A DNA stretch of 64,000 nt from Thermocrinis sp. (GCA_020833645.1 JAJHRQ010000002.1:98291-162290), one strand, 5' to 3'; shown: positions 29,343 through 39,158, counted from the stretch's first letter. Numbers and translations are program-made. The notes: generated from the letters alone by a model not told the origin.

Positions 29343-29976
29343 GGGTTACCTCCGTACATTCTTTTTCCAAGAACTTTATTATTTTATCATCTTTGAGGAA
29401 CTTTGAGACATTCGCCAAAAAGTTCTTGGAAGTATATCTTGAAGACAGAATGATATTTTTAAGGGTTTCTACCGTTTCGTCCAAAAATTCATTTACCACT
29501 ATGTAGTCAAAGTGTTTTGCACAGGAGATTTCCCACTCCGCAGTGCGTAAGCGCTCTTGAAGGTTTTCATGCCCGTAGCCCCTGGTTAAAAGCCTCCTTC
29601 TGAGCTCCTCAAGGGATGGAGGAAGCAAGAACACAAGCACGCTGTCTGGGAAGTTTCTCTTTATGGTCATGGCACCCTGCACGTCAATAACCAAAAGGGA
29701 GTCATAACCTTCCTCTTCGTTTTTTAAAACCTGATCCTTTGGCGTTCCGTAATAGTTGCCATACACCTTTGCGTATTCCAAAAACATGCCCTCCCTTATA
29801 CCCCGTTCAAATTCTTCCACTGTAAGGAAGATGTAATCGACACCCTCCACTTCGCCCTCTCTTTTCGGTCTGGTGGTTGCGGTAATCACACGCCTTATGT
29901 TTTCCACATTCTTTATGATGAAGTTTGCCACCGTAGTTTTCCCTGTTCCCGAGGGTGCAGAAAGGACAAAGAGCAT
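29326..29976 (-). CDS. gmk: Guanylate kinase
   Basis: Phosphorylates GMP to GDP. The P-loop SAPSGTGKTT opens the protein, followed by the GMP-binding TTRPKREGEVEGVDY and the LID motif. Start set at 29976 (MLFVLSAPSG); an upstream in-frame ATG at 30015 lies inside the decarboxylase gene. About 216 residues, slightly longer than usual, with a C-terminal tail. No Shine-Dalgarno: TATAAT lies 6 bases before the ATG. rpoZ overlaps its 3' end. Confidence 0.95.
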   Translation of the reverse strand: MLFVLSAPSGTGKTTVANFIIKNVENIRRVITATTRPKREGEVEGVDYIFLTVEEFERGIREGMFLEYAKVYGNYYGTPKDQVLKNEEEGYDSLLVIDVQGAMTIKRNFPDSVLVFLLPPSLEELRRRLLTRGYGHENLQERLRTAEWEISCAKHFDYIVVNEFLDETVETLKNIILSSRYTSKNFLANVSKFLKDDKIIKFLEKECTEVTHEQKT

Positions 29977-29982
29977 GAGAAA

Positions 29983-29988
29983 ATTATA
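29983..29988 (-). promoter_or_regulatory. -10 box (TATAAT) of gmk
   Basis: TATAAT on the minus strand ends 6 bases before the chosen gmk ATG and supports both that start and a leaderless mRNA for gmk-rpoZ. Confidence 0.5.
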
Positions 29989-30001
29989 AAAAAGGTTTCC
30001 T

Positions 30002-31174
30002 TTAGGGAAATACAACTTCAGGAGTGGGAAAACCGTTGAAGGGTGCTGCGTATACGGTTGTGTATGCCCCAGCGGAGAGGATGTATAAGAAATCTCCCAC
30101 CTCTGGCTCCGGAAGGGCTACATTCCTTGCCACCACATCCATACTATCGCAGGATACACCGCCGATTGTCCATTCTTTTAGCTCACCTTCTCTGTCCAGG
30201 TAAAAGGCATACCTTATACCTCCCAAAGCTTCTGCAAGACCATTGAACACGCCCGTGTCTATGTAAAGCCATAGGTCCTCTCCTCTCTTTGCCTTCCCTA
30301 TTACCCTACACACCATAATACCCTGGTCTCCTACTATGCCCCTGCCCGGTTCCATTTGGAGCTCGTAGGGCAGTATAGGGAAGAACTTCTGAAGAAGCCC
30401 CTTTACATAGTATGCTATATCCTCTATGCTTAAGGCTTCGTAGCTGTATCTGACTGGTATGCCCCCACCAATGTTTAACATTTGGAGCTTTAGACCTCTC
30501 TCCTTTGCCTTTTCCCAAAGCTCTGCTGCGGTTTTTATGCCTATAAACCAGTTTCTAAAGTTGTTGCACTGAGAACCCACATGGAAGGTTATGCCGTAAG
30601 GTATTAGCCTTTTTTCTCTTGCGTATTCCAAGATGTCCAAGGCGGTATCTAAGTCCACGCCAAACTTTTTGGAAAGAGGCCAGTCGCTTCCTTCGTTGGG
30701 TACAACAATTCTAACATACACCTTTGCCCTGCTTGCTAAGGCTGATACTTTATCCACCTCTGTAAAGGAATCCACTGCAAACCGGTCTACTCCCTTTTTG
30801 TAGGCGTACTCTATAAACTCGGGAGGTTTAACCGGATTGCTTGATATAATCCTGTTTGGGCCTACACCCACACTAAGCACCTTGTTTAGCTCTTCTGTGG
30901 AAGCCACTTCAAACCCCGCCCCAAGCTCAGCAAGAGCCCTTATGATCCTTTCATGGTCGTTTGCCTTTACCGCGTAATACACGTTGAAGTTGGGAAAGTG
31001 ATACTTAAGCTTTATGTATCTGCCCTTTATTCCCTCCAGGTCCATAAGCAGAAGAGGAGTTTTTGGGGGCTTTAGGTAAGGTAGGAGGTAGTCCTTGCCT
31101 TCAATGAAAGAAAGAAAGCTCTTCTTTGCAAATTCAAACTGCACGCTCTTGTGGTCTAAAAGGGTCTCCGCCAT
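30002..31174 (-). CDS. Ornithine decarboxylase-like PLP enzyme (fold III)
   Basis: Fold-III PLP decarboxylase of the ODC/arginine-lysine decarboxylase group, probable source of putrescine for polyamines. YYAVKANDHE carries the PLP lysine (around residue 66), followed by FHVGSQC, the glycine-rich LNIGGGIPV (phosphate cup), EPGRGIV, the active-site GVSCDSMD and a C-terminal AGAYTTVYAAPFNGF. Start placed at ATG 31174, 20 bases after the mrdA stop; a longer in-frame extension overlaps mrdA. Ornithine versus lysine or carboxyspermidine substrate cannot be settled by eye. Confidence 0.86.
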   Translation of the reverse strand: MAETLLDHKSVQFEFAKKSFLSFIEGKDYLLPYLKPPKTPLLLMDLEGIKGRYIKLKYHFPNFNVYYAVKANDHERIIRALAELGAGFEVASTEELNKVLSVGVGPNRIISSNPVKPPEFIEYAYKKGVDRFAVDSFTEVDKVSALASRAKVYVRIVVPNEGSDWPLSKKFGVDLDTALDILEYAREKRLIPYGITFHVGSQCNNFRNWFIGIKTAAELWEKAKERGLKLQMLNIGGGIPVRYSYEALSIEDIAYYVKGLLQKFFPILPYELQMEPGRGIVGDQGIMVCRVIGKAKRGEDLWLYIDTGVFNGLAEALGGIRYAFYLDREGELKEWTIGGVSCDSMDVVARNVALPEPEVGDFLYILSAGAYTTVYAAPFNGFPTPEVVFP

Positions 31175-31194
31175 AATGGAACAAAAATATAACC

Positions 31195-32967
31195 TTACAC
31201 CAGTTCCCTGTGTATGCCTTCTATGTATATTCTCTCTATCACCTTTCTTGCTATGGGCGCAGCTACAGATCCCCCAGATCCTCCATGCTCCACCAAAACG
31301 CCTACCACAAAGAGGGGATTTCTGTATGGAGCAAAGCAAACAAACCAGGCGTGGTCCCTGAGTTTGTAGGGAAGGTTCTTCCTCCTTGCGCTTATAGAAG
31401 CTACCTGGGCAGTGCCTGTCTTTCCTGCAATTTCCGCAATGGGAGAATTTGCCATAATACCCGTTCCTGACCTAACCACATCCCTCATGGCTTCCTTAAC
31501 AAGGGCAAAGTATTCAAGGGGTGCTTTTATAACCTTATAAACAGTCTTTTTATTCTTCCAAACTATTCGCCCCTCTGGGTCCCTAATTTCTTTGACCAAG
31601 AAAGGTTTGTAAATAACTCCATCGTTTGCTATACCCATCACCATAAGGCACTGTTGAAGGAGGGTTGCCTTTAGGTACCCTTGACCTATGGACATATTGA
31701 CCGTATCTCCCCCATACCATGGTTCCTTTTTGACCCTTCTTTTCCACTCGGGATTGGGCACTATACCCCGTGCATTTGGCAGTTCAAAGGGCACGCTTTC
31801 TCCGAAGGAAAAGTTCCTAAGGATGGCTTCCATCTTCCTTGGTCCAAGCCTGTTGTAGCAAAAGCTATAAAAATATACGTCGCAAGAGTCCCGTATGGCG
31901 GTGCGCATGTTCTCCCAGCCGTGTCCGCTTCTTAGCCAGCAGTGAAAATCCCTATTGCCAAGGGAAAACTTTCCTCTGCAAAAGACGCCCTCCTTTGGGC
32001 TTACTCCCTCCTGCAAAAGTCCAATTGCCAAACCAACCTTTATAACAGAACCCGGTGGATAGAAAGCGCTCAGTGCCCTGTTAAAAAGAGGGTTCATAAG
32101 GTCCTTTTGATAATCTTCCCACTTATCGTATATTAGGTTTGGGTTGTAGGAAGGATAGCTCATCAAAGCTAAGACCTCTCCCGTGTCTGCCCTTAAAACT
32201 ATTATGGCACCCGCCTTGTGCCCAGAGGCTTTAAAAACATCAAAAGCGATCTTCTGAATTCGGCTGTCTATTGTAAGAACCAAACTGTTGCCTTTCTTGG
32301 GTGCAGTTTCCTTGTAAGTTCCTATAATCTTTCCTACCGCGTTGACGATTAGCTCTTCCGTGCCAACCCAGCCAAGAAGCTGTTCATCAAAAACCCTCTC
32401 CAGGCCATGCCTTCCCACCAAACTCTGAAAGGATATTCTTTCCTTGTATTTCTCCATGTGTTCCTGTGTTGGATAACCCACATACCCCAAAAGGTGGGCA
32501 CACTCTTCTCCAAAGGGATAAAACCTTTTTGGAAGCATGTTTATGAAAACACCCGGCAGGCGGTAGCTGTTGTTATAAAACTTGTCCAGCTCTTCCTGAC
32601 CTTCTAACTTTCTTAAGAGTATAGGTTCAACGCTTCTTTTTTTGCTCTGCAAAAACTCATAAGATAGCTTTATACCAAAAAGCTCATCAAGGTTTTTAAG
32701 GGTTTCCTCTAAAGTGCTTTTCTCCTCTATTAACTGTGGGTCCAAAAATAGGGCGTATTCGGGTATGTCGTAGGCTAACTTTACGCCGTTTCTGTCAAGG
32801 ATGTCTCCCCTTTGGGCGTAGACCACCCTTCGCCTTATGTAGTTTCTCTTTGCCAAGTTTTTGTAATACTCTCCTTTAAAGATCTGTAAGTAAAAAAGCC
32901 TAAAGACCAACGCCAAGTAAAGGAAAACAGAGAGTAATAGCACCAGTAAGAAGTTCCTACGTCTCAT
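31195..32967 (-). CDS. mrdA: Penicillin-binding protein 2 (elongation transpeptidase)
   Basis: Class B PBP that cross-links side-wall peptidoglycan with the Mre complex. One N-terminal membrane helix (residues 5-27), a dimerisation domain, then the transpeptidase: nucleophile in YPPGSVIKVG (SxxK around residue 300), SxN equivalent in DSCDVYFY and KTGTAQ. At 590 residues it is normal. It follows mreD (overlapping start) in the order mreB-mreC-mreD-mrdA, the classical shape operon; rodA is not in this cluster. Confidence 0.95.
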   Translation of the reverse strand: MRRRNFLLVLLLSVFLYLALVFRLFYLQIFKGEYYKNLAKRNYIRRRVVYAQRGDILDRNGVKLAYDIPEYALFLDPQLIEEKSTLEETLKNLDELFGIKLSYEFLQSKKRSVEPILLRKLEGQEELDKFYNNSYRLPGVFINMLPKRFYPFGEECAHLLGYVGYPTQEHMEKYKERISFQSLVGRHGLERVFDEQLLGWVGTEELIVNAVGKIIGTYKETAPKKGNSLVLTIDSRIQKIAFDVFKASGHKAGAIIVLRADTGEVLALMSYPSYNPNLIYDKWEDYQKDLMNPLFNRALSAFYPPGSVIKVGLAIGLLQEGVSPKEGVFCRGKFSLGNRDFHCWLRSGHGWENMRTAIRDSCDVYFYSFCYNRLGPRKMEAILRNFSFGESVPFELPNARGIVPNPEWKRRVKKEPWYGGDTVNMSIGQGYLKATLLQQCLMVMGIANDGVIYKPFLVKEIRDPEGRIVWKNKKTVYKVIKAPLEYFALVKEAMRDVVRSGTGIMANSPIAEIAGKTGTAQVASISARRKNLPYKLRDHAWFVCFAPYRNPLFVVGVLVEHGGSGGSVAAPIARKVIERIYIEGIHRELV

Positions 32968-33403
32968 TTTTCAGCAATTTCCTTCCAAAATAATAAACCA
33001 CCGCCAACTCCACAAGGAACCCAATCAAAAGAGGGATGGGCTCCAAAGGGTAGTAGAATTTGGACCTAAAGAGCAAAAGTCTGTAGGAGTGTTCCAAAAG
33101 GGCTACTATTAAGTAGGCAACCATGAGGGAGGGAAGGGTTTCTATAAAGAACTTTCTCTTTATAGAACTAAGCACAAACAAGGCTAAGAGCTTACCCGAT
33201 GCATGCCACCCCAGAGTGTCCAATAGCACATCCAGGAGAAATCCTCCTATAAAGCCCCTTGCGTAATTTGTACGACCTCTGACGCTTGAAAGGAAGAGAA
33301 GAGCTAAAAGGAGGTCTGGGACAAACAGATAACTTCCAAAAATTCCAACCAATACCGAGCTCTGAAGAAAAAGAACCAAAGCCAAAAGCAAATAAAACAT
33401 CAA
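32957..33403 (-). CDS. mreD: Rod shape-determining protein MreD
   Basis: A 148-residue membrane protein with about five helices, charged only at the loops, in the MreD position between mreC and mrdA. Sequence similarity in this family is low, so the call rests mainly on gene order plus size and topology (FLFVPDLLLALLFL early helix, FIGGFLLDVLLD second). It overlaps both neighbours by 4 and 11 bases. Confidence 0.88.
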   Translation of the reverse strand: MMFYLLLALVLFLQSSVLVGIFGSYLFVPDLLLALLFLSSVRGRTNYARGFIGGFLLDVLLDTLGWHASGKLLALFVLSSIKRKFFIETLPSLMVAYLIVALLEHSYRLLLFRSKFYYPLEPIPLLIGFLVELAVVYYFGRKLLKNET

Positions 33404-34173
33404 AGCCTTCTCCTCAACACCAGCACAAAATCAACCCTTCTAATATCTCCATAAGGTTTTACTTCAACCCTTTTGAAAAACTGCTCTCCTGAAGGATAGA
33501 CTTCATAAACCTCCCCTATCTCAAGGGGAGGAAGTATAAGGCTTCTCAGAAAAACTTTTTCCCCTTTTTTTAGTTCATCCTCTTGGGCTACATGCAACAG
33601 GTTACCCTTTGGAAACCCACCCCTGTATATGTAGTTTTTTCCACCCGCGGTAGCACTCACGTGGAGCTTATCAGACCAAACAGTCCTGACCCTTGAAGTG
33701 CCCGCATAAACCTGATCCACAATGCCCAAAAACACGTTTCTGTGGGCTACCACAAAACCCTCTTCAAGCCCATCCCTCTTTCCCTTATCAAGTAGCATAA
33801 ACTCATCCCTTCCTGAGGGGTCGTAGGCTACCACTCCCGCAAGGGTATATTCAACAGTGGGAGGTTCTTCCATTAATCCTTTCAACTGCAAAAGCTCACG
33901 TTTACAACCCTCAAGCTCGCTGACCTTTAGACTGAGTGCGTTGACCTCTTCCACCAGCTTTCTGTTTCTTTTTTGCGTATCCACTAAAAACACATAAGTA
34001 TTGACAAGGTCTTGAACTCTTCTTGTGGTCTGAGCCTTGAATTCCATCACAGGCACTAAAAGTCTGTTTATAAAACTTACAAGAGGAGAAAGCAAAGGAT
34101 AAGAAGACAAATCGGATAAGTAGGCAAACACGCTGAGTAGGAAGAGAGAAAAATAAAACAACCTCTCTTTCAT
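33400..34173 (-). CDS. mreC: Rod shape-determining protein MreC
   Basis: Bitopic protein linking cytoplasmic MreB to the periplasmic wall synthases. One N-terminal helix (residues 5-30), a coiled coil (about 60-100, KVSELEGCKRELLQLKGLM) and the beta-rich MreC domain with VVAYDPSGRDEFMLLDKGKRDGL and RVRTVWSDKLHVSA. Overlaps mreB and mreD by 4 bases each. Confidence 0.94.
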   Translation of the reverse strand: MKERLFYFSLFLLSVFAYLSDLSSYPLLSPLVSFINRLLVPVMEFKAQTTRRVQDLVNTYVFLVDTQKRNRKLVEEVNALSLKVSELEGCKRELLQLKGLMEEPPTVEYTLAGVVAYDPSGRDEFMLLDKGKRDGLEEGFVVAHRNVFLGIVDQVYAGTSRVRTVWSDKLHVSATAGGKNYIYRGGFPKGNLLHVAQEDELKKGEKVFLRSLILPPLEIGEVYEVYPSGEQFFKRVEVKPYGDIRRVDFVLVLRRRL

Positions 34174-35201
34174 TCCATAGATACTCGCCTTATTAGGTGC
34201 ATCTTATCAAGTATAGAACCCACACCCCTGGCCACTGCGGTTATGGGGTCCTCGCAGTATCTGGTTATTATTCCCGTCTCTCTGTGTATCCTTACGTCCA
34301 AATTTCTGAGGAGGGAGCCACCTCCTGCCAAGGTAATGCCTCTTTCTGCAATATCTGAGGCAAGCTCTGGTGGTGTTCTTTCAAGGGTAGCCTTTATGGC
34401 GTTTATTATGGCACTAACCACATCTTCCAAAGCTTGCGTAATCTCCCTGTTCGTTATGGTTATGGTCTTTGGAAGCCCAGTTATGTCTCTACCCTTTATT
34501 TCCATAGTCCTCTCTTCTTCTTCCTCCACTGCACTTCCAAGTTCTATTTTTATCCTCTCTGCGGTTTGTTCCCCAATAAATATGTGGTGCTTTTTCTTAA
34601 TGTAGTTGGCTATCGCTTCCGTCATCTCGTCCCCAGCCACCCGGATGGAGGTGGATGTCACTATGCCTGCCAGGGATATTACCGCTATCTCTGTGGTACC
34701 CCCTCCAATATCCACGATCATATTTCCAACGGGCTCTTCTATGGGAAGACCGGCACCTATGGCCGCTGCCATGGGTTCCGCTATCAAATATACCTCCCTT
34801 GCGCCCGCGCTCTTTGCAGCATCTATAACTGCCCTCTTTTCCACCTGTGTGACGCCCGAGGGTACACCTATCACCACCCTCGGCTTTGGTCTAAGTATGC
34901 CACCGCCTACCACTTTGTTAATAAAGTAAGAGAGCATTATTCTTGTTGCCTCAAAGTCCGTTATCACTCCGTCCCTGAGGGGCCTTATTGTTTGTATTGT
35001 CTCGGGAGTTTTCCCGAGCATTTCTTTAGCTTCCTTTCCAACTGCTATGACTCTTCCAGTTTTCACGTCCACTGCCACTATGGAGGGTTCAGAGAGAACA
35101 ACCCCTTTACCCTCCACGTAGATAACCGTGTTGGCGGTGCCAAGGTCTACGCCTACGTTGTTAGAAAACAGACCAAAAAGTTTTAGTATTCCGCTTAGCA
35201 T
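34170..35201 (-). CDS. mreB: Rod shape-determining protein MreB (actin homologue)
   Basis: Filament-forming ATPase that steers lateral wall growth. Actin-fold motifs: phosphate 1 VDLGTANTVIYV, phosphate 2 IVDIGGGTTEIAV, adenosine motif GITLAGGGSLLRNLD. At 343 residues it is full length. First gene of the shape cluster; divergent from proS with only 28 bases between the start codons, sharing a palindromic ATTTTAAAAT placed 9 bases from each ATG. Confidence 0.97.
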   Translation of the reverse strand: MLSGILKLFGLFSNNVGVDLGTANTVIYVEGKGVVLSEPSIVAVDVKTGRVIAVGKEAKEMLGKTPETIQTIRPLRDGVITDFEATRIMLSYFINKVVGGGILRPKPRVVIGVPSGVTQVEKRAVIDAAKSAGAREVYLIAEPMAAAIGAGLPIEEPVGNMIVDIGGGTTEIAVISLAGIVTSTSIRVAGDEMTEAIANYIKKKHHIFIGEQTAERIKIELGSAVEEEEERTMEIKGRDITGLPKTITITNREITQALEDVVSAIINAIKATLERTPPELASDIAERGITLAGGGSLLRNLDVRIHRETGIITRYCEDPITAVARGVGSILDKMHLIRRVSME

Positions 35202-35210
35202 GGGATGGAT

Positions 35211-35220
35211 ATTTTAAAAT
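35211..35220. promoter_or_regulatory. Palindromic -10 element shared by mreB and proS
   Basis: ATTTTAAAAT gives TAAAAT on both strands. It is centred in the 28-base gap: 9 bases separate it from the proS ATG (35230) and 9 from the mreB ATG (35201). No Shine-Dalgarno sequence precedes either gene. Confidence 0.55.
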
Positions 35221-35229
35221 AACTTCCCT

Positions 35230-36942
35230 ATGCGATGGAGTAAATATTTTTGGTATACACTAAAGGAAGAGCCAGCAGATGCGGAGGCAGTTTCCCACAA
35301 ACTACTGCTAAAGGGTGGATTTTTGGCTCAGGTTGCCTCCGGCATTTACGAATACACACCACCCGCCCTCAAGGTTCTAAGGAAGATAGAAAACATAGTT
35401 AGAAAGGAGATGGACAGGAGCGGAGCCCAAGAGGTCCTTTTGAGCGTCTTGAACCCCTCTGAACTTTGGAAGGAAACTGGAAGATGGGATTTGTACGGCA
35501 GGGAACTTTTTAAACTGCAGGACAGACACGGAAGGGAATACTGCCTTGGACCTACCCACGAGGAGGAGATCACAGACCTCTTTAGGAGGTTCATAAACTC
35601 CTACAAAGCCCTGCCCCTGATCTTGTATCAAATACAGGTAAAGTTCAGGGACGAGAAAAGACCACGCTTTGGCTTGATTAGGTCAAGGGAGTTTTTGATG
35701 AAGGACGCTTATTCTTTTGACGAAGATGAGTTCTCTGCCATGATCTCCTATGAATCTATGAAGTTTGCTTACGAGAGGATCTTCAAAAAGCTCAGGCTAA
35801 ACACCCTCTTGGTAGAAGCAAGCGTGGGTGCCATTGGAGGGAAGATGTCCCACGAGTTTGTGATCCTTACCGATTACGGAGAGGCAAAGGTAGCCTTTTG
35901 TGAAAACTGTGGATACTCCGCCAACGCAGAGATTGTGCCCCTCCCAAAGCACAAAGAAGAGACAGGGGAAGAAAAGCCCATGGAAAAGGTCTATACGCCC
36001 AACACCACCACCATTGCCATGCTTTCCGATTATCTAAAGGTGCCCGCTTACAAGATTCTGAAGGCACTCCTTTACGTAAAAGGGAACGGAGAAAGGGTAA
36101 TGGTTCTCATAAGGGGAGACAGGGAGGTGGATGAGAAAAAGCTTGAAGCTCTCTTTGGCACGGAGGATTTTCGCTTAGCTTCCGAGGAAGAGATAAAGCA
36201 GTGGCTTGGCACCACAAAGGGCTTTGTGGGTCCCTTCAACCTGCCAGAGGATATAAAGGTCCTTTGGGACAACTCCACCTATGGCGTAAAAAACATGGTG
36301 GTAGCCCTAAACGAGCCAGATTACCATTACATAAACGTAAATCCCGGAAGGGACATCCAATACGGAGAGTTTGTGGATGTTTGCGAGGTGGAAGAAGGAG
36401 ACCCATGTCCCAAGTGCGGTGGGCCTCTTAGAGTAGGGAAGGCCCTTGAGCTTGGACACATATTCCTTTTGGGAACAAGATACTCAGAACCTATGAAAGC
36501 CTTGATAAAAGACCGCTTTGGTCAGGAAAAGCCGGTGGTCATGGGATGTTATGGCATTGGTATATCCCGATGCCTTTCTGCCATAGTGGAGCAGTATCAC
36601 GACGAGAAGGGGATAAAGTTTCCTACGGTGGTGGCACCCTTTGAACTAAACATCGTCTGCGTCAACACCTCCGACGAGACCCAAAGGTCTGTGGCGGAAG
36701 GACTTTATATCAAGGCTATGGAGATGGGCTTGGATGTTATCTATGACGATAGGGACGAGAGCCCAGGCTTTAAGTTTGCAGATGCAGAACTCTGCGGATT
36801 TCCTTACATTTTGGTAGTAGGGAAAAAGGCAAAGGATGGAAAGGTGGAGCTGTGGAAAAGACACACTGGCGAGAGAATAGACCTTGCGGTGGAGGATGCC
36901 CTCCTTTATGTTAAAGAGCTCATAGAGAAGGATAAACAGTGA
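35230..36942 (+). CDS. proS: Prolyl-tRNA synthetase (bacterial type)
   Basis: Class II synthetase charging tRNA-Pro. Class II motif 2 (FRDEKRPRFGLIRSREFLMKD begins with it) and motif 3 (GCYGIGISR) are present, with an editing INS domain between (about residues 220-400) and a C-terminal anticodon domain. Two CxxC pairs (CENC near 220 and CPKC near 400) frame the insertion. At 570 residues it is the standard long bacterial form. The stop overlaps the dprA GTG start by 4 bases. Confidence 0.96.
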   Translation: MRWSKYFWYTLKEEPADAEAVSHKLLLKGGFLAQVASGIYEYTPPALKVLRKIENIVRKEMDRSGAQEVLLSVLNPSELWKETGRWDLYGRELFKLQDRHGREYCLGPTHEEEITDLFRRFINSYKALPLILYQIQVKFRDEKRPRFGLIRSREFLMKDAYSFDEDEFSAMISYESMKFAYERIFKKLRLNTLLVEASVGAIGGKMSHEFVILTDYGEAKVAFCENCGYSANAEIVPLPKHKEETGEEKPMEKVYTPNTTTIAMLSDYLKVPAYKILKALLYVKGNGERVMVLIRGDREVDEKKLEALFGTEDFRLASEEEIKQWLGTTKGFVGPFNLPEDIKVLWDNSTYGVKNMVVALNEPDYHYINVNPGRDIQYGEFVDVCEVEEGDPCPKCGGPLRVGKALELGHIFLLGTRYSEPMKALIKDRFGQEKPVVMGCYGIGISRCLSAIVEQYHDEKGIKFPTVVAPFELNIVCVNTSDETQRSVAEGLYIKAMEMGLDVIYDDRDESPGFKFADAELCGFPYILVVGKKAKDGKVELWKRHTGERIDLAVEDALLYVKELIEKDKQ

Positions 36943-38009
36943 AGGAAAGCCTATACTGGTGGCTTGCCCTAAAGTCTGTGGCAGGGCTTGGAGAAAGGAG
37001 TATAAAAAAGCTCTATCAGGCTTTCAAAGACCCAAGGCTTGTTTTTGAGGCGGACCGGTTGGAACTTAAAGCCCTCGTGGGCGATGCAAAGGCACAGGCG
37101 ATAAAGGAAAAGAGGTTCAGCTTTGAACCGGAAGAGGTTATAAAGCTTTTGGAGAGAGAGGGAATAAACTGGGTGTGCCTTTCGGACCCTCAATACCCCG
37201 TAAGGCTAAAGGAAATTGAGGACCCACCGCCCGTGTTATTTTACAGGGGAGAGCTAAAAACGGTAAGCTGTTTTGGAGTGGTTGGCACGCGCAACCCAGA
37301 CAGCTACAGCATAAGATACACAAAGGAATTGGTGGGGTTTTTGGTGGGCAAGGGCTACGCTATAGTTTCAGGGGGAGCCAAGGGCATAGATGCCTACGCC
37401 CACAAGTTTTGCATAGAGGCGGGCGGCTATACCCTCTGCCTTTTGGGAATGGGCATCCTTGAGGTACCCCAAAGGATGCAGGACTTTATCCTCAGGAGCG
37501 GTGTTCTCCTCTCGGAGCTCCTACCCTGGGAAAAGGCGGACAAGCATACCTTTCCAAGGAGGAACAGGCTCATAAGTGGCATCTCTGAGGGTGTTTTTGT
37601 GGTAGAAGCGGGAGAGAACTCGGGCGCCCTCATAACAGCTTACTACGCCAAAGAGCAAAACAGACCCGTTTATGTGCACGTAGGCTATGGCATAAGCGAA
37701 AGGTGGGAGGGTTGCATAAAGCTGGTCAATGAGGGCGTTGCCAAGCTGGTGGGGAGGGTTGAAAAGTTTGGCTTAAAGCAGGAAGTCCGAGAGGAAGACC
37801 CAGTGCTTTTAGCTTTAAACACCCCAAAGACCCTTAGCGAACTTTCCCAACTTTTGGGCATAGACGAAAGGGAGCTCCACCAAAAGCTTGGCTTTTATGA
37901 ACTGGAAGGCCTCATCACCCGAAACGGAAGCTACTACCTCAGGCTAAAACAGGAATGGGACGAATACCAAACCCACCAACAACTTTTCCCATCCTTTGAG
38001 GAAATATAA
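36939..38009 (+). CDS. dprA: DNA processing protein DprA
   Basis: Loads RecA on single-stranded DNA taken up during transformation. GVVGTRNPDSYS and GGAKGIDAYAH are the Rossmann-fold DprA motifs, with FPRRNRLISGIS and EAGENSGALITA following; an N-terminal helix-hairpin-helix-like region and a C-terminal winged-helix (about 290-345) complete it. At 356 residues it is normal. It begins with GTG overlapping proS and faces comEC, a DNA-uptake gene, with a 66-base 3' overlap. Confidence 0.95.
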   Translation: MKESLYWWLALKSVAGLGERSIKKLYQAFKDPRLVFEADRLELKALVGDAKAQAIKEKRFSFEPEEVIKLLEREGINWVCLSDPQYPVRLKEIEDPPPVLFYRGELKTVSCFGVVGTRNPDSYSIRYTKELVGFLVGKGYAIVSGGAKGIDAYAHKFCIEAGGYTLCLLGMGILEVPQRMQDFILRSGVLLSELLPWEKADKHTFPRRNRLISGISEGVFVVEAGENSGALITAYYAKEQNRPVYVHVGYGISERWEGCIKLVNEGVAKLVGRVEKFGLKQEVREEDPVLLALNTPKTLSELSQLLGIDERELHQKLGFYELEGLITRNGSYYLRLKQEWDEYQTHQQLFPSFEEI

Positions 38010-39158
38010 CAGAACCGCCCCCAAACTTAGGCTAAGGACAGCCTCCCAAAGGCTGAAGTTGAAAAATAGCATGGGTGCAAAATCCGAGAAAAACATCACG
38101 GAGGCGTTTATAAACCTTCCCATCATCTCCAAAGGGAAGGCTGGCAGAGAAAAGAAGGTTAGCATATCCAAAAAGCCATAAAAGGTAAAGGCTAAGAAGG
38201 GAACAGAAAGCAGTGGAGTTAGCAGAATGCTAAAAGGTGCAGAAAAGGAAAAGAGGGAAAGGATGGGCATGGTTCCCAAAAAGGCAAAGAATGACACCCA
38301 AAAGGAGAGAAAGACCACGTCCTTTCTGGGAGGGTCCCGGAGCGAGAGCAAAATATAAAGGGTTGCACAAAAGGAGAGCCAAAAGGAGTATGAACTTACA
38401 TACTCGGGAAATAAAAGAAGTATTACGCCACCAGATACAAACAGAATACCCAAAAGGTTTGGTCTTTCTCCATACAAAAGCAATAGGATGGACGCAAGGA
38501 TCATAAGGTAAGCCCTGAGGACGGGAGGCTCGGAGGGAACCAAAAGGAGGGCATAAAAGCTAACGCCCAAAAGGGCAAGCCAAAGCCCAAGCCGGTAGGG
38601 GGCCAAAAATCTGAGCATAAGTGCCAAAAGGCTAAGATGCCCACCAGAGACCACCAAAAGATGCACAAGCCCCGTAGTCAAAAAGGCAGATTGAACCCTC
38701 ATGGGAACAATACTCTGATCTTCTCCCAAAAAGTATGCCAAGGCTAAAGCCCTGACATCCTGGTCCTTTATCTTATCTTCCAAACGCTTGGCAAGGCGAT
38801 CCCTCAGGGAAGGTGAAACATTTGCAAAGGCTACATCTTTGTATGTAGCACTAATAAAAATCCTTCCTTCCCTCACTCTGACCTTTCCATAAACCTCCAA
38901 GTATTTAGATGGCACATCCTCCGCCCCATAGACCCTCAAAAACGCAGTCTTCTCGTAAATTTCTGGGAAGTCCCCACCCAAGACCTTTACCCGGGCAGAA
39001 AAGCCCTTATCTGAAACCTCTCCCACACCCTCCACCCTAAGAATTAGCCTACCCTCTCCCAAGTCTTCCTCATAAAGGTATGGGTCATAGGAGCGAGGAA
39101 CCGCAAGGATCAAAGACAGCAAAAAGAAAAGTATAGGAAATAAAAGCTCAAACCTCAC
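37944..39158 (-). CDS. comEC: ComEC/Rec2 DNA-uptake channel, short form
   Basis: Membrane channel for import of single-stranded DNA in natural transformation. After a signal-like helix comes a soluble OB-like domain (about 30-120) and then around nine helices with the family motif [17 protein letters not shown]. At 404 residues it ends after the competence domain and lacks the C-terminal metallo-beta-lactamase domain found in long ComEC proteins. No lesion is visible, so this is a natural short form or the MBL part is encoded elsewhere. It overlaps dprA tail-to-tail and trpB head-to-tail by 11 bases. Confidence 0.88.
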   Translation of the reverse strand: MRFELLFPILFFLLSLILAVPRSYDPYLYEEDLGEGRLILRVEGVGEVSDKGFSARVKVLGGDFPEIYEKTAFLRVYGAEDVPSKYLEVYGKVRVREGRIFISATYKDVAFANVSPSLRDRLAKRLEDKIKDQDVRALALAYFLGEDQSIVPMRVQSAFLTTGLVHLLVVSGGHLSLLALMLRFLAPYRLGLWLALLGVSFYALLLVPSEPPVLRAYLMILASILLLLYGERPNLLGILFVSGGVILLLFPEYVSSYSFWLSFCATLYILLSLRDPPRKDVVFLSFWVSFFAFLGTMPILSLFSFSAPFSILLTPLLSVPFLAFTFYGFLDMLTFFSLPAFPLEMMGRFINASVMFFSDFAPMLFFNFSLWEAVLSLSLGAVLLYFLKGWEKLLVGLVFVPFLF

